Counted from the stretch's first letter, positions 37,645-47,489 are shown. The stretch: 64,000 nt of DNA from Actinomycetes bacterium (GCA_021846515.1 JAJZWU010000004.1:1-64000), one strand, 5' to 3'. The notes: a model not told the origin generated them from the letters alone. Made by a program: numbers and translations.

Positions 37645-38532
37645 TCAACTGCCAACAACCTGCCAGTTAGCCAAAATGTCATCCCGGTTGCCGGTAACAA
37701 CCTTGCCCTCCTCAGCCAACTTTCTCAGGTGTGCCCACAGAGAATAGCGCGCTATCGGATGCAACTGCTCTGCTGTATCACTATAGGCGCTTGGCAATAT
37801 GTCGTCCAACTGCACCCATCGATCAAGCCCCTTTTCGTGCAGATTAGACAATGCATCCAGCACCATCTGCTCACGCATTTCACGATGGGAGATAACAGAA
37901 GATACCACCTCTTGCGGATCGTCCATCCACATACCGTGCCCTGGGAGTAAAGCTACTGGCGAGGGATCCAGGTCACGCACCATTCTCAGGCTCTCTATAT
38001 ATTGCTTCATATCACCATCTGGAGGAGCTATCACTACCGTAGATCCTTGCATAATATGATCTCCTGTAAACAGCAGGTTCTCTTTTACAAGCAAATAACA
38101 GAGGTGATCAGACGAATGTCCCGGAGTATAAATAGCACGCAGGGTTACACCGCCTATCTCAATAGTATCGCTATCTGATATATGCCTGGCAATATCAAGA
38201 TAAGAAAATCCTGAATCAGAAGGTGTGGGACGACCGATAATCTCGGCGCCTGTCAATTCAGCCAAACGTCGTGCCCCGGGAGCATGATCGGGATGTCCGT
38301 GAGTAATGGCTATCCGGCTTATCCTCCCATCACCCACTTCCACAAGCCTCTGAATATGCCCAGGGTCGTCGGGACCTGGATCCAATACCAATAGTTCATC
38401 TTTACCAATTAGGTAGCTATTGGTGCCAGGACCTGTCATTACACTGGGATTGGGCGCTACTACCCTTATTACTAACGGAGTTAGCTGAGTGAGCTCGCCG
38501 GGTACACAGGAAGCATGATAGTCGTATTCCAC
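37645..38532 (-). CDS. Metallo-beta-lactamase-fold hydrolase (LACTB2-like)
   Basis: A 295-residue metallohydrolase. PNPSVMTGPGTNSYLIG, then His78-x-His80-x-Asp82-His83 (THGHPDH), TPGHSSDH and FTGDHIMQG give a complete two-metal site. The last 80 residues form a winged-helix-like domain, as in LACTB2-type endoribonucleases; the actual substrate is unknown. The start is a GTG at 38532, three bases after the alpha/beta hydrolase stop. Confidence 0.85.
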   Translation of the reverse strand: MEYDYHASCVPGELTQLTPLVIRVVAPNPSVMTGPGTNSYLIGKDELLVLDPGPDDPGHIQRLVEVGDGRISRIAITHGHPDHAPGARRLAELTGAEIIGRPTPSDSGFSYLDIARHISDSDTIEIGGVTLRAIYTPGHSSDHLCYLLVKENLLFTGDHIMQGSTVVIAPPDGDMKQYIESLRMVRDLDPSPVALLPGHGMWMDDPQEVVSSVISHREMREQMVLDALSNLHEKGLDRWVQLDDILPSAYSDTAEQLHPIARYSLWAHLRKLAEEGKVVTGNRDDILANWQVVGS

Positions 38533-38545
38533 TTACTATATTATA
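38533..38545 (-). promoter_or_regulatory. Leaderless-type -10 box before the metallohydrolase
   Basis: TATAAT (38545-38540) lies exactly seven bases before the GTG at 38532. It overlaps the end of the upstream hydrolase gene and could give a separate leaderless message. Confidence 0.45.
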
Positions 38546-39486
38546 TCCCTCAAGTTGCCTGAAAATAGCGCTGGATCGATTCCCATATCTACCATCGCTC
38601 TAAGCACTACATCGGCAAACATATCTGGCTCTGAAATAAGCCATGTATGACTTCCCTCCACCACCACACTACGCACACCGGCGGCACGGCAAAGGCCGGT
38701 AACGGCTCCATGGGGCACAAGTCTATCGCGATCAGACCATACTATGGAAATTGGAACACCCGCATTCGATGCCTTCTCAATTTCTTTTAGGAGGTCTGCA
38801 TTACGTACAATATTTACCACCTTAAGTACTTCAGGCAAGTTCCTCAATAGGTTCGGTACAGCTCCCTCAGCAACAGCAGGGAGAACCCTTGCCGGCGATG
38901 AACCGCTTAGCAGATCCACCCCAAGTTCCTGTCCCCATTCCCAAATGGGCCTATTGGACATAGACTCCACTTCACCATTGGGGCCACACCTCACCGGTCC
39001 TCCCACAGGATTACATAGAATCGCAGAACGAACACTGTTGGGATAGTCGTGAGCTACCTGTATTGCTATGCCACCACCAAAGGAATGGCCGATCACCACA
39101 GGAAAATCACTCATCTCCACAGCCTCCAGGAATCTCATTGCCCATTCGGCGTAGAGCTGAAAGGATCGCTCTCGCTTGGTAAGTGTCGGAGCACCTCCAA
39201 ATCCTGGAAGCGCCGGCGCAATAACCCTACAGCCGAGACCAGCCAGAGAGGCTACAGCTTCCTTATAAGTCTTGTGACTGACGCCCCATCCATGTAGAAA
39301 TAGAACCGGTAAGCCTTCTCCTGCAACTGCATAGTTAAAATTCCCTTCCTCCATCTTGACAACCTGCCAATTGACCCTGCCGGTCGACTTGCTGGGATCA
39401 GGTGCGGAAGGACCCCATGGAATGGAGACGCGTGAAAACACAATATCCTTAGGCAGTTTTATGCCCATTTTGGGCGTGCTTACCAT
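38536..39486 (-). CDS. Alpha/beta-fold hydrolase
   Basis: A 316-residue hydrolase. FLHGWG is the oxyanion motif, Ser135 in GHSFGGG the nucleophile, Asp in WSDRDRLV (about 245) and His in GSHTWL (about 271) complete the triad. It has no signal peptide. It is co-directional with and nearly touching the metallohydrolase, so the two may act on one substrate. Substrate unknown. Confidence 0.85.
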   Translation of the reverse strand: MVSTPKMGIKLPKDIVFSRVSIPWGPSAPDPSKSTGRVNWQVVKMEEGNFNYAVAGEGLPVLFLHGWGVSHKTYKEAVASLAGLGCRVIAPALPGFGGAPTLTKRERSFQLYAEWAMRFLEAVEMSDFPVVIGHSFGGGIAIQVAHDYPNSVRSAILCNPVGGPVRCGPNGEVESMSNRPIWEWGQELGVDLLSGSSPARVLPAVAEGAVPNLLRNLPEVLKVVNIVRNADLLKEIEKASNAGVPISIVWSDRDRLVPHGAVTGLCRAAGVRSVVVEGSHTWLISEPDMFADVVLRAMVDMGIDPALFSGNLRDII

Positions 39487-39499
39487 AATTTATATTATA
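39487..39499 (-). promoter_or_regulatory. Leaderless-type -10 box of the alpha/beta hydrolase
   Basis: TATAAT (39499-39494) stands seven bases before the ATG at 39486, with a TGGACT possible -35 eighteen bases further upstream. There is no Shine-Dalgarno. Confidence 0.6.
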
Positions 39500-39582
39500 C
39501 AACACTCCAGCAAGCACAGTCCAGTATTCTACCAGCATCAACGCCGACCAGCCGCTCCCTGTTCATGCTAAATTATCTATTC

Positions 39583-40494
39583 ATGGAGCCTGACACACTT
39601 GGACATGTAAGACGAAAGGTACCTACAGCTTTAATTACCTGGATAGTCATAGTTGTAGTTGGCATAGTTGCCCTTTCGCTTATAGGATTCAAGCTATTTA
39701 CTTCACCAATTGTCACAAAAGTCAATCCATTCCCCTCGGCATCGCCACATACGCTTAGCTCCATTGGCAATGCATCTATATCCAGCCTGAACAATACTGG
39801 AGCATATGAAGTTGCCGACTTGGGTATACCTACAGCATTGAATAATCAGGCTGTCTTGACGGGCAGGTCTACCGGCGGTCAGAATGCAACTGCCGGAAGC
39901 AGGCAACTGCCGGAAGTGGCTTTTGTCGGAAGCGAATATTGCCCCTACTGTGCCGCGGCCAGTTGGCCTTTGGTTGTTGCACTAAGCAGGTTCGGCAGTT
40001 TCAAAAAATTAAATATAGCTACATCCTCCAGCTCTGAGATCTTTTCGGGTATTAACGGATTTTCATTTTACATGACATCATACAGCAGCAAATACATATA
40101 CTTTGATGGGACAGAGGAGGCTTCTTCCGTTCCGTCAAGTAATCCATACAGTGGATTCACTCCTTTGGGCAAGCCGGTAACAGCCCTTATGTCCCTTATA
40201 ATGCACTACGATCAGCCACCCTTCATCAATTCCGCGAAAGCCGGTGAGCTGCCCTTTATTGACATCGCAAACAAAAGCATCTTGAACGGTGCGCTATTTC
40301 CGGCAGAGTTACTACAGGGGAAGGGATACGGCACCCTAATATACGATATTGCTCACCCCTCTCACTCATATGCGGGACAGGCAATCCTTACCGCCGCCAA
40401 TGTATTGACCGCCTCCATATGCACAATCACCGGTAATGCTCCAGAAAACGTCTGCGACTCCACGGCGATCCATCAGGCTTCAGCCCTATTGTGA
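39583..40494 (+). CDS. DUF929 thioredoxin-like membrane-anchored protein
   Basis: About 303 residues from the ATG at 39583. One transmembrane helix (about residues 15-38) anchors it with the bulk outside. Cys120-Pro-Tyr-Cys123 in GSEYCPYCAAASW is a thioredoxin-type redox pair, and the length and layout match DUF929 proteins. A polar linker separates membrane and domain, and two more Cys occur near the C-terminus. A disulfide-related role is inferred. A TAAATT box 8 bases before the ATG suggests a leaderless start. Confidence 0.75.
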   Translation: MEPDTLGHVRRKVPTALITWIVIVVVGIVALSLIGFKLFTSPIVTKVNPFPSASPHTLSSIGNASISSLNNTGAYEVADLGIPTALNNQAVLTGRSTGGQNATAGSRQLPEVAFVGSEYCPYCAAASWPLVVALSRFGSFKKLNIATSSSSEIFSGINGFSFYMTSYSSKYIYFDGTEEASSVPSSNPYSGFTPLGKPVTALMSLIMHYDQPPFINSAKAGELPFIDIANKSILNGALFPAELLQGKGYGTLIYDIAHPSHSYAGQAILTAANVLTASICTITGNAPENVCDSTAIHQASALL

Positions 40495-40577
40495 TTACTG
40501 CTGTACCTGCTGGGAACTACCCAACGACCACTTGTATCCAAATACACTGCCGTCTACACAACGTGCTTATAATAGGC

Positions 40578-40590
40578 TATTCTATTTGCC
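40578..40590 (+). promoter_or_regulatory. Leaderless-type -10 box of the carboxypeptidase gene
   Basis: TATTCT (40578-40583) lies seven bases before the ATG at 40591, and no Shine-Dalgarno is present. Confidence 0.45.
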
Positions 40591-41925
40591 ATGGCTCAAC
40601 ACGGTAAATACGGACAAAGAGGTAGAATGGCGGATGAAAGCTCACTTACTGGGCTATCTGCACTTAGTGCACCAAGTCGCGCACCTGTGGTAGGTGCAGG
40701 AATAATCATCATAATCGCCATACTGGTAATTGTTCAGATGCTCCGGGGTGTCCCGAGTGCTTCACTTACGCTTACGAGTTCGAGCGCGCCACTGAGCTTT
40801 CCTGGAACTCTTCCGGCGCTCCCCTGGTCTCCAACTGGAGAAGAGGCATTGGCAATAAGTGGTATAGGTACTATAGGTACACACGGAGGCAACCAGCCGG
40901 AAGAAACCTGGAGCGTGGCAAAGCTAATGACCGCTTACATCGTACTGAAGGCGCACCCTTTGGCACCTGCAACACCTGGACCTACCCTGTCTGTTACACC
41001 GGCAGATGTGGCAACATATAACAGCGATGTAGCTAATGGGGATTCTGTCGTGCCAGTTGCTGCCGGAGAGACCCTTACCGAACGCCAGGCTCTGGAAGCG
41101 CTCCTTATCCCATCGGGAGATAATATTGCTGCACTGCTTGCTAACTGGGTATCGGGGTCGGAGACGGCATTCGTAGCCAAGATGAATGCCGAGGCAGCCT
41201 CATTGGGCATGAACAACACGCACTATGCCGATGCAAGTGGAGTAAATCCGGCTACAGTAAGTACAGCAACCGATCAGCTCAAGCTGCTGGAAACTGTATG
41301 GAAGGTACCGACCATAAGACATATTACGGAAATGGCTCAAGTCACCAACCTGCCGGCGCCTTCCAACTGCCCATCATGTATCTACAACAATGATGCTATG
41401 ATAGGACACTACGGATTTCTGGGAGGAAAAACTGGATCATCTACAAATGGATCTTTTTCTTTCGTTGCACAAAAGACCATTGGAGGTGAATCAAGACTGA
41501 TATTTGGTTCTGTTATGGGACAAATAGGGCAGTCAACTCCTTCACTTCCAATGCCACCAAATGCCAACGATTCGCTAAGCGTGATCGACCAGGCAGAAGC
41601 AGCTGCTTACAACCTTGTACAGGCCATGGGAAGCTTTCCTCTGGGTGAGTCCTCCTTGCCCTCTGGTTCTACGCTCGGTTCCATATCCTCAGCCTGGGCA
41701 ACCGGGCTCAAGGCAGTAACTTCGAAGCCACTTTCTTTCTATGGCTATCCTGGCATACATACCTCCATGACCGTGCGTAAGGACAAGCTGGGAACGACTT
41801 TGGCGGCTCATCAGGTAGTAGCAACCCTCACCATCACCGTAGGATACAATAGTACGACTGTAAATCTTGTCTCCACAAAAGCATTGCCTGCCCCGTCTCT
41901 TACCTGGAAACTCACTCGCCTGTAA
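40591..41925 (+). CDS. D-alanyl-D-alanine carboxypeptidase (peptidase S11)
   Basis: A 444-residue penicillin-binding protein that trims peptidoglycan pentapeptides. One N-terminal transmembrane helix (about residues 34-52) anchors it. The serine-enzyme motifs are Ser108-Val-Ala-Lys111, PSGDN near 176, and GGKTGSS near 285. The C-terminal 100 residues form a small beta domain. ATG 40591 is chosen; another ATG at 40627 is possible. Confidence 0.88.
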   Translation: MAQHGKYGQRGRMADESSLTGLSALSAPSRAPVVGAGIIIIIAILVIVQMLRGVPSASLTLTSSSAPLSFPGTLPALPWSPTGEEALAISGIGTIGTHGGNQPEETWSVAKLMTAYIVLKAHPLAPATPGPTLSVTPADVATYNSDVANGDSVVPVAAGETLTERQALEALLIPSGDNIAALLANWVSGSETAFVAKMNAEAASLGMNNTHYADASGVNPATVSTATDQLKLLETVWKVPTIRHITEMAQVTNLPAPSNCPSCIYNNDAMIGHYGFLGGKTGSSTNGSFSFVAQKTIGGESRLIFGSVMGQIGQSTPSLPMPPNANDSLSVIDQAEAAAYNLVQAMGSFPLGESSLPSGSTLGSISSAWATGLKAVTSKPLSFYGYPGIHTSMTVRKDKLGTTLAAHQVVATLTITVGYNSTTVNLVSTKALPAPSLTWKLTRL

Positions 41926-41947
41926 CTCACTCGCCTACAGGCGGAAC

Positions 41948-42157
41948 GACTGGGAGCATAAATCAGAAACCTGTTACGATATAATCTGGCCACAATATAC
42001 GTTATGGATAATTGAGAATGTAATCACAGAACGTGGTGCGCAACAGTCCGGTACGCAACAGTCCGGCGGACTGTTGCGTGGACGAGATGGCAAAACACGA
42101 CTTTGCGTGGACAGGCGTAGCGAAGCACGACTTTACGTTTCTGACACCCGCTCTTGG
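41948..42157 (+). mobile_element. Miniature inverted-repeat element, diverged copy 2 with internal duplications
   Basis: Read on the plus strand, this segment follows the minus strand of the element at 1183-1325: an end like GGGAGCATAAATCAGAAAC, then ACGATATAATCTGGCCACAA, later GTGGACGAGATGGCAAAAC with ACGACTTT, and an end TTCTGACACCCGCTC. It is about 65 bases longer, because of two direct copies of CGCAACAGTCCGG plus its inverse (42039-42078), and a near-tandem duplication of the GCGTGGAC...CACGACTTT unit (42076-42134). The ends are degenerate, so it is probably immobile. Confidence 0.55.
42039..42078. repeat. Direct plus inverted repeat cluster inside copy 2
   Basis: CGCAACAGTCCGG occurs at 42039-42051 and 42054-42066 and is followed at once by CGGACTGTTGCG (42067-42078). 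This gives a 25-base palindrome with a one-base centre, which could form a cruciform or hairpin. Confidence 0.85.
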
Positions 42158-42420
42158 AGCGGAACCGAATCATAGTACCTCCGCAAATGCGCGGTATCCA
42201 TCGGTGAACTTCATACCAGTCACCTGGTATATTCAACCGCTAAAAGTCTCGGTACTCGATCCGGTTCCTTCCTTTTACCACTATTTCATTATACTCCTAT
42301 AGCCTCGCTTTTACAACAGCCGGGAGCAGGCAATTTGTTAGAAGTAATCAAAGCAAACGCAGACCTTGGCAGTGAGGTAGCGCTTGCAACAAAGTACAGC
42401 TGCCCAAAACCACTAACATA

Positions 42421-44163
42421 TTACTTGGGAAAATATGTCGCCAAATCACTTCCGTTGCCGGTAATAGCCAGATCAAGCTTGGCCAAGCTGGAACCATCCA
42501 AATTCCCTCTTGTACAGGCAATTAATTTATCCTTGGCAACCTCAGTCGGCCCATTTTCTCTATTGCCGGCAGCTCCCTTTGGCACATCAGCTTTTGCCAG
42601 CAATTCTGAGCCGTCCTTCAGCCTAACAATCACCCTGGAAGGAAATTTCATTGTAAAAGAATCAATAGCACTGGCATCCCACCAAGATTGTTTAGCATCT
42701 ACTCTTTGGGAGGCACTATTTGTCATAGTATCGTAGTGGGAGCTACTTCTCCTGTAGCCAGGATCTCCGCCAATCCTATCAAGGACACCACTTGGCGCAA
42801 CAGGCATTCTGGCTGCCGCCCTGGCAGCTGTCTTTCTCGCTATTCCTTTTACCATTCTAGCCGCAATACGAGCTACTTCCAGCTCGTTCATGCCCTGAGG
42901 GCGCTCCCTTCCCAGCACAACACCCGCACGCAACAGCCGTCCAATACCGGCATCTGTAGCTACGGACTTAGTAGGTAGAATGTTCTCAAATGACTCAGCT
43001 GCCTCGACACTTAAAGCTGGATCGTGGACAACGGTAGTATTTCCAGCAATTTTACGCAACCTAACTGCATTTTTAGCCAGTTGATCCGATTGTAAATCGG
43101 TGTAACTTACACCCCCATTGAGCAATGCCAAGGCTGCCATCCAGCGTAGGGAAAATGTCATGGTGACAGGAGTAGGCAGTGCATCTATTCCAGCCAACTC
43201 ATCATACTCGCTGTCCGGTTGCCGATGTCCGTTCAACCTGGCATACGGCTTGGACATCAAATCCATCACGTAGCTAAGAACGCTGGTCTCTATCCTGACC
43301 CCAGAAATCATATCGGAATCATCAATATCCAACGATAGTATCGCATCAATTAAAGTATCTACGTAAGCGCAACCTGGATAAGGCTTTATTGAAATAGTCC
43401 TGGTAACCCAAACCTCACCCAGTCCACTCAGCGCCCCTCTCAATGGAGCCTCTGAAAACGCATGCAGGAACCCGAAACTGCTATCAAGTACATCCAACGG
43501 CCCTGTAACCCCCACTGAGGCCAACCTGGCAGCTCGCAAGCCGGCACAAGTAGGTTCAGCCGCTGTAATAAGTTTGGAGTCCGGCATAAAAAATCCTGGA
43601 GTAGTCGCCCTGGGCGGAGCATATAGTGACAGTGCCAATGCATGAGCAGTCTGCTTGACGCTGAGTCTCATAAGTCTGGAGCAGACTGCTGCTGCAGCTG
43701 CAGAGTGCACAAACGACCACATTTGCCCATTCTGCCGACCTATAAGGCAAGTACCCCCCAGCCGACCTGCAATCTCATTGGCAATCACCTGTGTAATCAA
43801 CTGTTCAATACCCGTGGATCCACTTTCATAGCCAACTATTGCAGGAACCAAGACAGCCGAATGTCCGGTATGAGCAAAACATAGATAGTCGTCATAATCT
43901 TGAGCTATGGACAGAACGGTAGCTGCATAAAGAGCGTCCTCGGCACGCACCGATAGGTCGGTCCCTGCCATAGGAACATTTCCAGGAGCTGACCATTCTT
44001 TTACGGCAGCCAGCACTCGCTGAGATGCTGAATCGCCAAGTGAGGCATATATGGCTGCAACTACTGATCTCTTCTGTGCCTGTGCAAGTTCAATCACATC
44101 CGGAGGAATATCTTCAATCTTCACCGACTGGATCCACTGTGCCATCTCTTCTACTATCGCCAT
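42421..44163 (-). CDS. MmgE/PrpD-family protein (2-methylcitrate dehydratase-like)
   Basis: About 580 residues from the ATG at 44163. An open frame extends to 44244, but there it would overlap dnaB. The helical N-terminal domain and the PDSKLITAAEPTCAGLRAA region fit MmgE/PrpD proteins, which dehydrate 2-methylcitrate or related hydroxy acids. Near residues 430-500 there is an Arg/Ala- and Ser-rich insert not typical of the family. No other methylcitrate-cycle gene is nearby, so the substrate is open. Confidence 0.75.
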   Translation of the reverse strand: MAIVEEMAQWIQSVKIEDIPPDVIELAQAQKRSVVAAIYASLGDSASQRVLAAVKEWSAPGNVPMAGTDLSVRAEDALYAATVLSIAQDYDDYLCFAHTGHSAVLVPAIVGYESGSTGIEQLITQVIANEIAGRLGGTCLIGRQNGQMWSFVHSAAAAAVCSRLMRLSVKQTAHALALSLYAPPRATTPGFFMPDSKLITAAEPTCAGLRAARLASVGVTGPLDVLDSSFGFLHAFSEAPLRGALSGLGEVWVTRTISIKPYPGCAYVDTLIDAILSLDIDDSDMISGVRIETSVLSYVMDLMSKPYARLNGHRQPDSEYDELAGIDALPTPVTMTFSLRWMAALALLNGGVSYTDLQSDQLAKNAVRLRKIAGNTTVVHDPALSVEAAESFENILPTKSVATDAGIGRLLRAGVVLGRERPQGMNELEVARIAARMVKGIARKTAARAAARMPVAPSGVLDRIGGDPGYRRSSSHYDTMTNSASQRVDAKQSWWDASAIDSFTMKFPSRVIVRLKDGSELLAKADVPKGAAGNRENGPTEVAKDKLIACTRGNLDGSSLAKLDLAITGNGSDLATYFPK

Positions 44164-44200
44164 TACATACACCATTCTACGCTCATATCTGTTACAAGTA

Positions 44201-45583
44201 TCACATAGTAGCGATGTTGCCAAAGCGAGCATAGCGATCCACAAATGACAGCTTTACGGATCCGGTAGGACCATTTCGGTGTTTTGCAATAATTATTTCA
44301 GCTGTACCTCTATCCGGTGAATCCTGATTATATACCTCATCACGATATATAAAAAGAACCACATCGGCATCCTGCTCTATGGAACCAGACTCACGCAAAT
44401 CTGCCAACATGGGTCGCTTGTCCTGACGCATCTCCAACCCTCTGGAGAGCTGAGAAAGTGCAACTACCGGTACATTGAGCTCCCTGGCCAGTATCTTCAA
44501 GCCTCTTGATATCTCCGATACTTCAACCTGCCTGTTTTCTACATTGTGCCTACCTGTCATCAGCTGCATATAGTCGACTACAATCATTCCGAGGCCATTG
44601 TTTGAAGACATGAGCCTTCGAGATTTTGCCCTTATATCCATGACTGTCAAATTCGGATTATCATCTATAAAAATCGGTGCATCGTCAAGCTTACTTATAG
44701 CATTCCATATCTTTGACCAGTCAGATTGGCTCAGGTGACCACTTCTCAGGTGCTTAACATCCACCTGCGCTTCAGAAGAAATTATACGCTGGGATAACTC
44801 CAGGTGACTCATCTCCAGTGAGAATAGGAGAACTGGTATCTTCTTGTGAATGGCCGCATTTGTCAATGCGCCCAACGCCCACGAGGTTTTACCCATCGAC
44901 GGACGAGCACCTACTACTATCAAATTTGACTTTTGCAACCCTGAAAGATAGCTATCTACCTCCGTATACCCAGTAGGTATGCCGGTAATAGCACGTCCCT
45001 CTTCTTGTATGCGTTCGAGCGTTTCAACGCTGAACTGAAGCAGGTCTTTGATTGGTTTAAGGCTGTCTATCACTCGCCTGCTGGCAACCTCAAAAATCAT
45101 AGATTCTGCCCTATCTACCACCTCGGCAACATCCTCGGAATACTCAAAACCCATCTCGACTATATCACTTGCAACAGAAATAAGCTTGCGTAGTAAGGAG
45201 CGCTCTTCCACTATAGTTGCGTAGTAAGACGCAGACCCCATAGAAGGTGTGGATGCCTGTAGTGAAAGTAGGACCGAGGGGTCCTCTACTGCTTCTGCAA
45301 AACCCTTGCACCGCAATTCCTCTGCCACGGTTACCGGATCAACGGGCTCTCCCTTCCCATAAAGGGAACAAATTGCTAAAAATATCGTGCCATGTACTGG
45401 CTTATAAAAATCCTCCGGCTGGCAGTGCTCTACTGCCGTTGCAATAGCATCTCGCGATAAAAGCATCGATCCAATCAGGGCTTCTTCGGCTTCAAGATTA
45501 TGCGGTGGTATACGACCACCCAACGTACCTGCCTGACGGCGCTTGGGACTATCAAAATGTGGTGTACTAATTACCTGTACCAT
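44201..45583 (-). CDS. dnaB: Replicative DNA helicase DnaB
   Basis: A 460-residue hexameric replication helicase. The N-terminal DnaG-interacting domain starts with PPHNLEAEEALIGSML, and the RecA-like domain has Walker A GARPSMGKT (225-233), IVVDYMQLM as Walker B, and SQLSRGLEMRQDKRPMLADLRESG. It contains no intein. AAAGGAG precedes the ATG. Confidence 0.97.
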   Translation of the reverse strand: MVQVISTPHFDSPKRRQAGTLGGRIPPHNLEAEEALIGSMLLSRDAIATAVEHCQPEDFYKPVHGTIFLAICSLYGKGEPVDPVTVAEELRCKGFAEAVEDPSVLLSLQASTPSMGSASYYATIVEERSLLRKLISVASDIVEMGFEYSEDVAEVVDRAESMIFEVASRRVIDSLKPIKDLLQFSVETLERIQEEGRAITGIPTGYTEVDSYLSGLQKSNLIVVGARPSMGKTSWALGALTNAAIHKKIPVLLFSLEMSHLELSQRIISSEAQVDVKHLRSGHLSQSDWSKIWNAISKLDDAPIFIDDNPNLTVMDIRAKSRRLMSSNNGLGMIVVDYMQLMTGRHNVENRQVEVSEISRGLKILARELNVPVVALSQLSRGLEMRQDKRPMLADLRESGSIEQDADVVLFIYRDEVYNQDSPDRGTAEIIIAKHRNGPTGSVKLSFVDRYARFGNIATM

Positions 45584-45968
45584 TAACTACCATCCTGCTC
45601 CTTTTGACTGTGGAAAAACAACGGGAAAGTACTGTGGAATGTCTGTGTACTTTGTCCATTCACCTATGGAAAACCTGTGCATTATGTAATTTATAATACA
45701 GGTGGCCTGTATCACTAACGTTCACTGGTGCCAAATACGATCAAGGCTACCACTGAAATGGCGACAAAATTGGAGTCCTATAACCTGGCCTGTGCATTGC
45801 GTGATCTGAAGAGTGATGTTACGCTGTTTGCCAATGACCTTGCCGTTCAGTTTACAAACAACAAAGCGGAGTCCGACCTGCGTATGGTTAAGCTCCAGCT
45901 TTAGCCGTGGAAATGAGGTCAAGATTGCAATGACTCACCTCATACTCAGGTCATGGTCAGGATAAGGC
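45584..45968. other. Spacer upstream of dnaB
   Basis: This holds the dnaB ribosome-binding site at its left end, where a promoter is expected but not clearly seen, and the IS66 remnant in its middle. Nothing else is apparent. Confidence 0.4.
45729..45904 (+). pseudogene. IS66-family transposase remnant
   Basis: A plus-strand frame ends in DLAVQFTNNKAESDLRMVKL and a stop, matching the conserved IS66 transposase segment D-x-x-V-P-F-x-N-N-x-A-E-x-D-x-R-M-V-K. Only about 58 codons survive. The conserved Pro is Gln and the following lysine-rich end is missing. It lies between dnaB and the glycosyltransferase gene. Confidence 0.75.
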
Positions 45969-47489
45969 TCAGGACAGTGCTTTTAACAATGCAGCAGCCT
46001 CGGGATCTCCAAACTCACTAAAGGCCACGGTAGCAGCATGAACCCTCATGGAATAATCATTGTCTGCATCTCTGGCTATAGCCATAAGAGGGCATAGCTC
46101 AGACAGTCCCATGGATCGCATCCTCTGCGACCAGCGCCGTGCTGTGTCAATATCCAAACGGGGAGCAATTCTGGATGCTACAGCCAGTGTTGCAAGGATT
46201 TCCTCTTCACCTTGAAAAAATTTGTACGCCCCTTCAAGTAGGCTATTTGCACAGTTCTTCCCTATATTTAGAGCTTGTGCTACTACAAGGCGGCGCGTAG
46301 AGGTATCCAACTTAGCAGCAATTTCCAATACAGAACGATTATAGCCGGTGTTTGCTGCGGACTCTCCGTCTGCTCTGTCACCACCTGCAGCATTTGGACT
46401 GCCCGCGCCGCCGTCATTCTTGGCATCATTCCCAGTCGTTTTCACCTCGCTAGAATCGTACCCGGTGCTGCCAGCATTGCCGATAACTCCCATAATACAT
46501 GCGATAATAAAAGATAGTACGTTCCAGGGAAGTCCCTCGCTTGGATAGTTTTGAGGGGGGAACTCGGCATTCAACTGCCCATACAGCTCAATAGCCTTAT
46601 CAGCATCATCCATCCAGAGAGCTACCTGCAATGCAGATTTCAAGGCCATCCAAGCCAGTACGCCGTGCTGGTCGTCTGCGGAGGCTGCTGCAAGAAGATC
46701 CTCCAGCGCTTCGTTAAGCTGATTTGCCGCCCAGCGTGCCTTGCCGATTTTTAATAGCATAATGGCTCGCTCATAGCCGGACATCTGGTAGTTGATCGAT
46801 TCCTTGATCGATTCCTCAAGTATTGCCAGTTTAAGATTTCTTTCTGCTTTTTTCTTTGAGTCTGCACGCGAAATTGCATATCCGAAATGAATAATTTCAC
46901 ATGTATGATCCTCTTGTATCAGGAGCTGCCGACCGGGTATCTTGCTTACGACTCGCTCATGCAATCTACCCGACCAGCATGCCTCTTCCCTTCTGAACAA
47001 CCTAACAGCCGGATGAGTTACTGCAGGCGCATCACTCCAGAACACGCTCGACACATCGGCACTACCGTCTACTTCGCCATGGCTACCAACCATCACAGCC
47101 CTACTGCTACTATCCAAACTGTCGGCCACCAAGACGTTACGAATATTTACTTCAAAAGCCTGTGCGTATCCATTATCAAGAAGGAGGCGTCGTATCCCAT
47201 TTTCTACCTTACAATACAACACTTCGTCGGCATCTATTGACAGAATCCATTCCGAGTTACATAATTCAAGCGCCCTGTTACGAGCGGCAGCAAAATCGTC
47301 ATCCCAGTAACCTTGAACTGTCTTTGCTCCACACCTTCCAGCAATACCAAGAGTTTCATCATGCGATCCTGTATCGTAGACCAATACACTGTCGACCAGA
47401 CCGCTCAATGACTCCAAACAGGCAGAAATGTTATCAGCTTCGTCCAATGTTATTATACAGGCTTGAAGAAGCTCAGGCCTGATGGACAT
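45969..47489 (-). CDS. Family 2 glycosyltransferase with helical repeat C-terminus
   Basis: A 506-residue protein. The N-terminal GT-A domain has ITLDEADNISACLESL, the nucleotide-binding YDTGSHDET, and Asp86-x-Asp88 (SIDADE). Residues 240-500 look like tetratricopeptide-type helical repeats, interrupted near 340-390 by a Gly/Asn/Asp-rich low-complexity stretch. Glycosyltransferases with this layout often act on envelope glycans, but the acceptor is unknown. Its start lies 17 bases inside the preceding transporter gene. Confidence 0.8.
   Translation of the reverse strand: MSIRPELLQACIITLDEADNISACLESLSGLVDSVLVYDTGSHDETLGIAGRCGAKTVQGYWDDDFAAARNRALELCNSEWILSIDADEVLYCKVENGIRRLLLDNGYAQAFEVNIRNVLVADSLDSSSRAVMVGSHGEVDGSADVSSVFWSDAPAVTHPAVRLFRREEACWSGRLHERVVSKIPGRQLLIQEDHTCEIIHFGYAISRADSKKKAERNLKLAILEESIKESINYQMSGYERAIMLLKIGKARWAANQLNEALEDLLAAASADDQHGVLAWMALKSALQVALWMDDADKAIELYGQLNAEFPPQNYPSEGLPWNVLSFIIACIMGVIGNAGSTGYDSSEVKTTGNDAKNDGGAGSPNAAGGDRADGESAANTGYNRSVLEIAAKLDTSTRRLVVAQALNIGKNCANSLLEGAYKFFQGEEEILATLAVASRIAPRLDIDTARRWSQRMRSMGLSELCPLMAIARDADNDYSMRVHAATVAFSEFGDPEAAALLKALS

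Noticed and set aside
38536..38545. Terminator between the alpha/beta hydrolase and metallohydrolase genes
   Set aside because: No hairpin; the genes are three bases apart.
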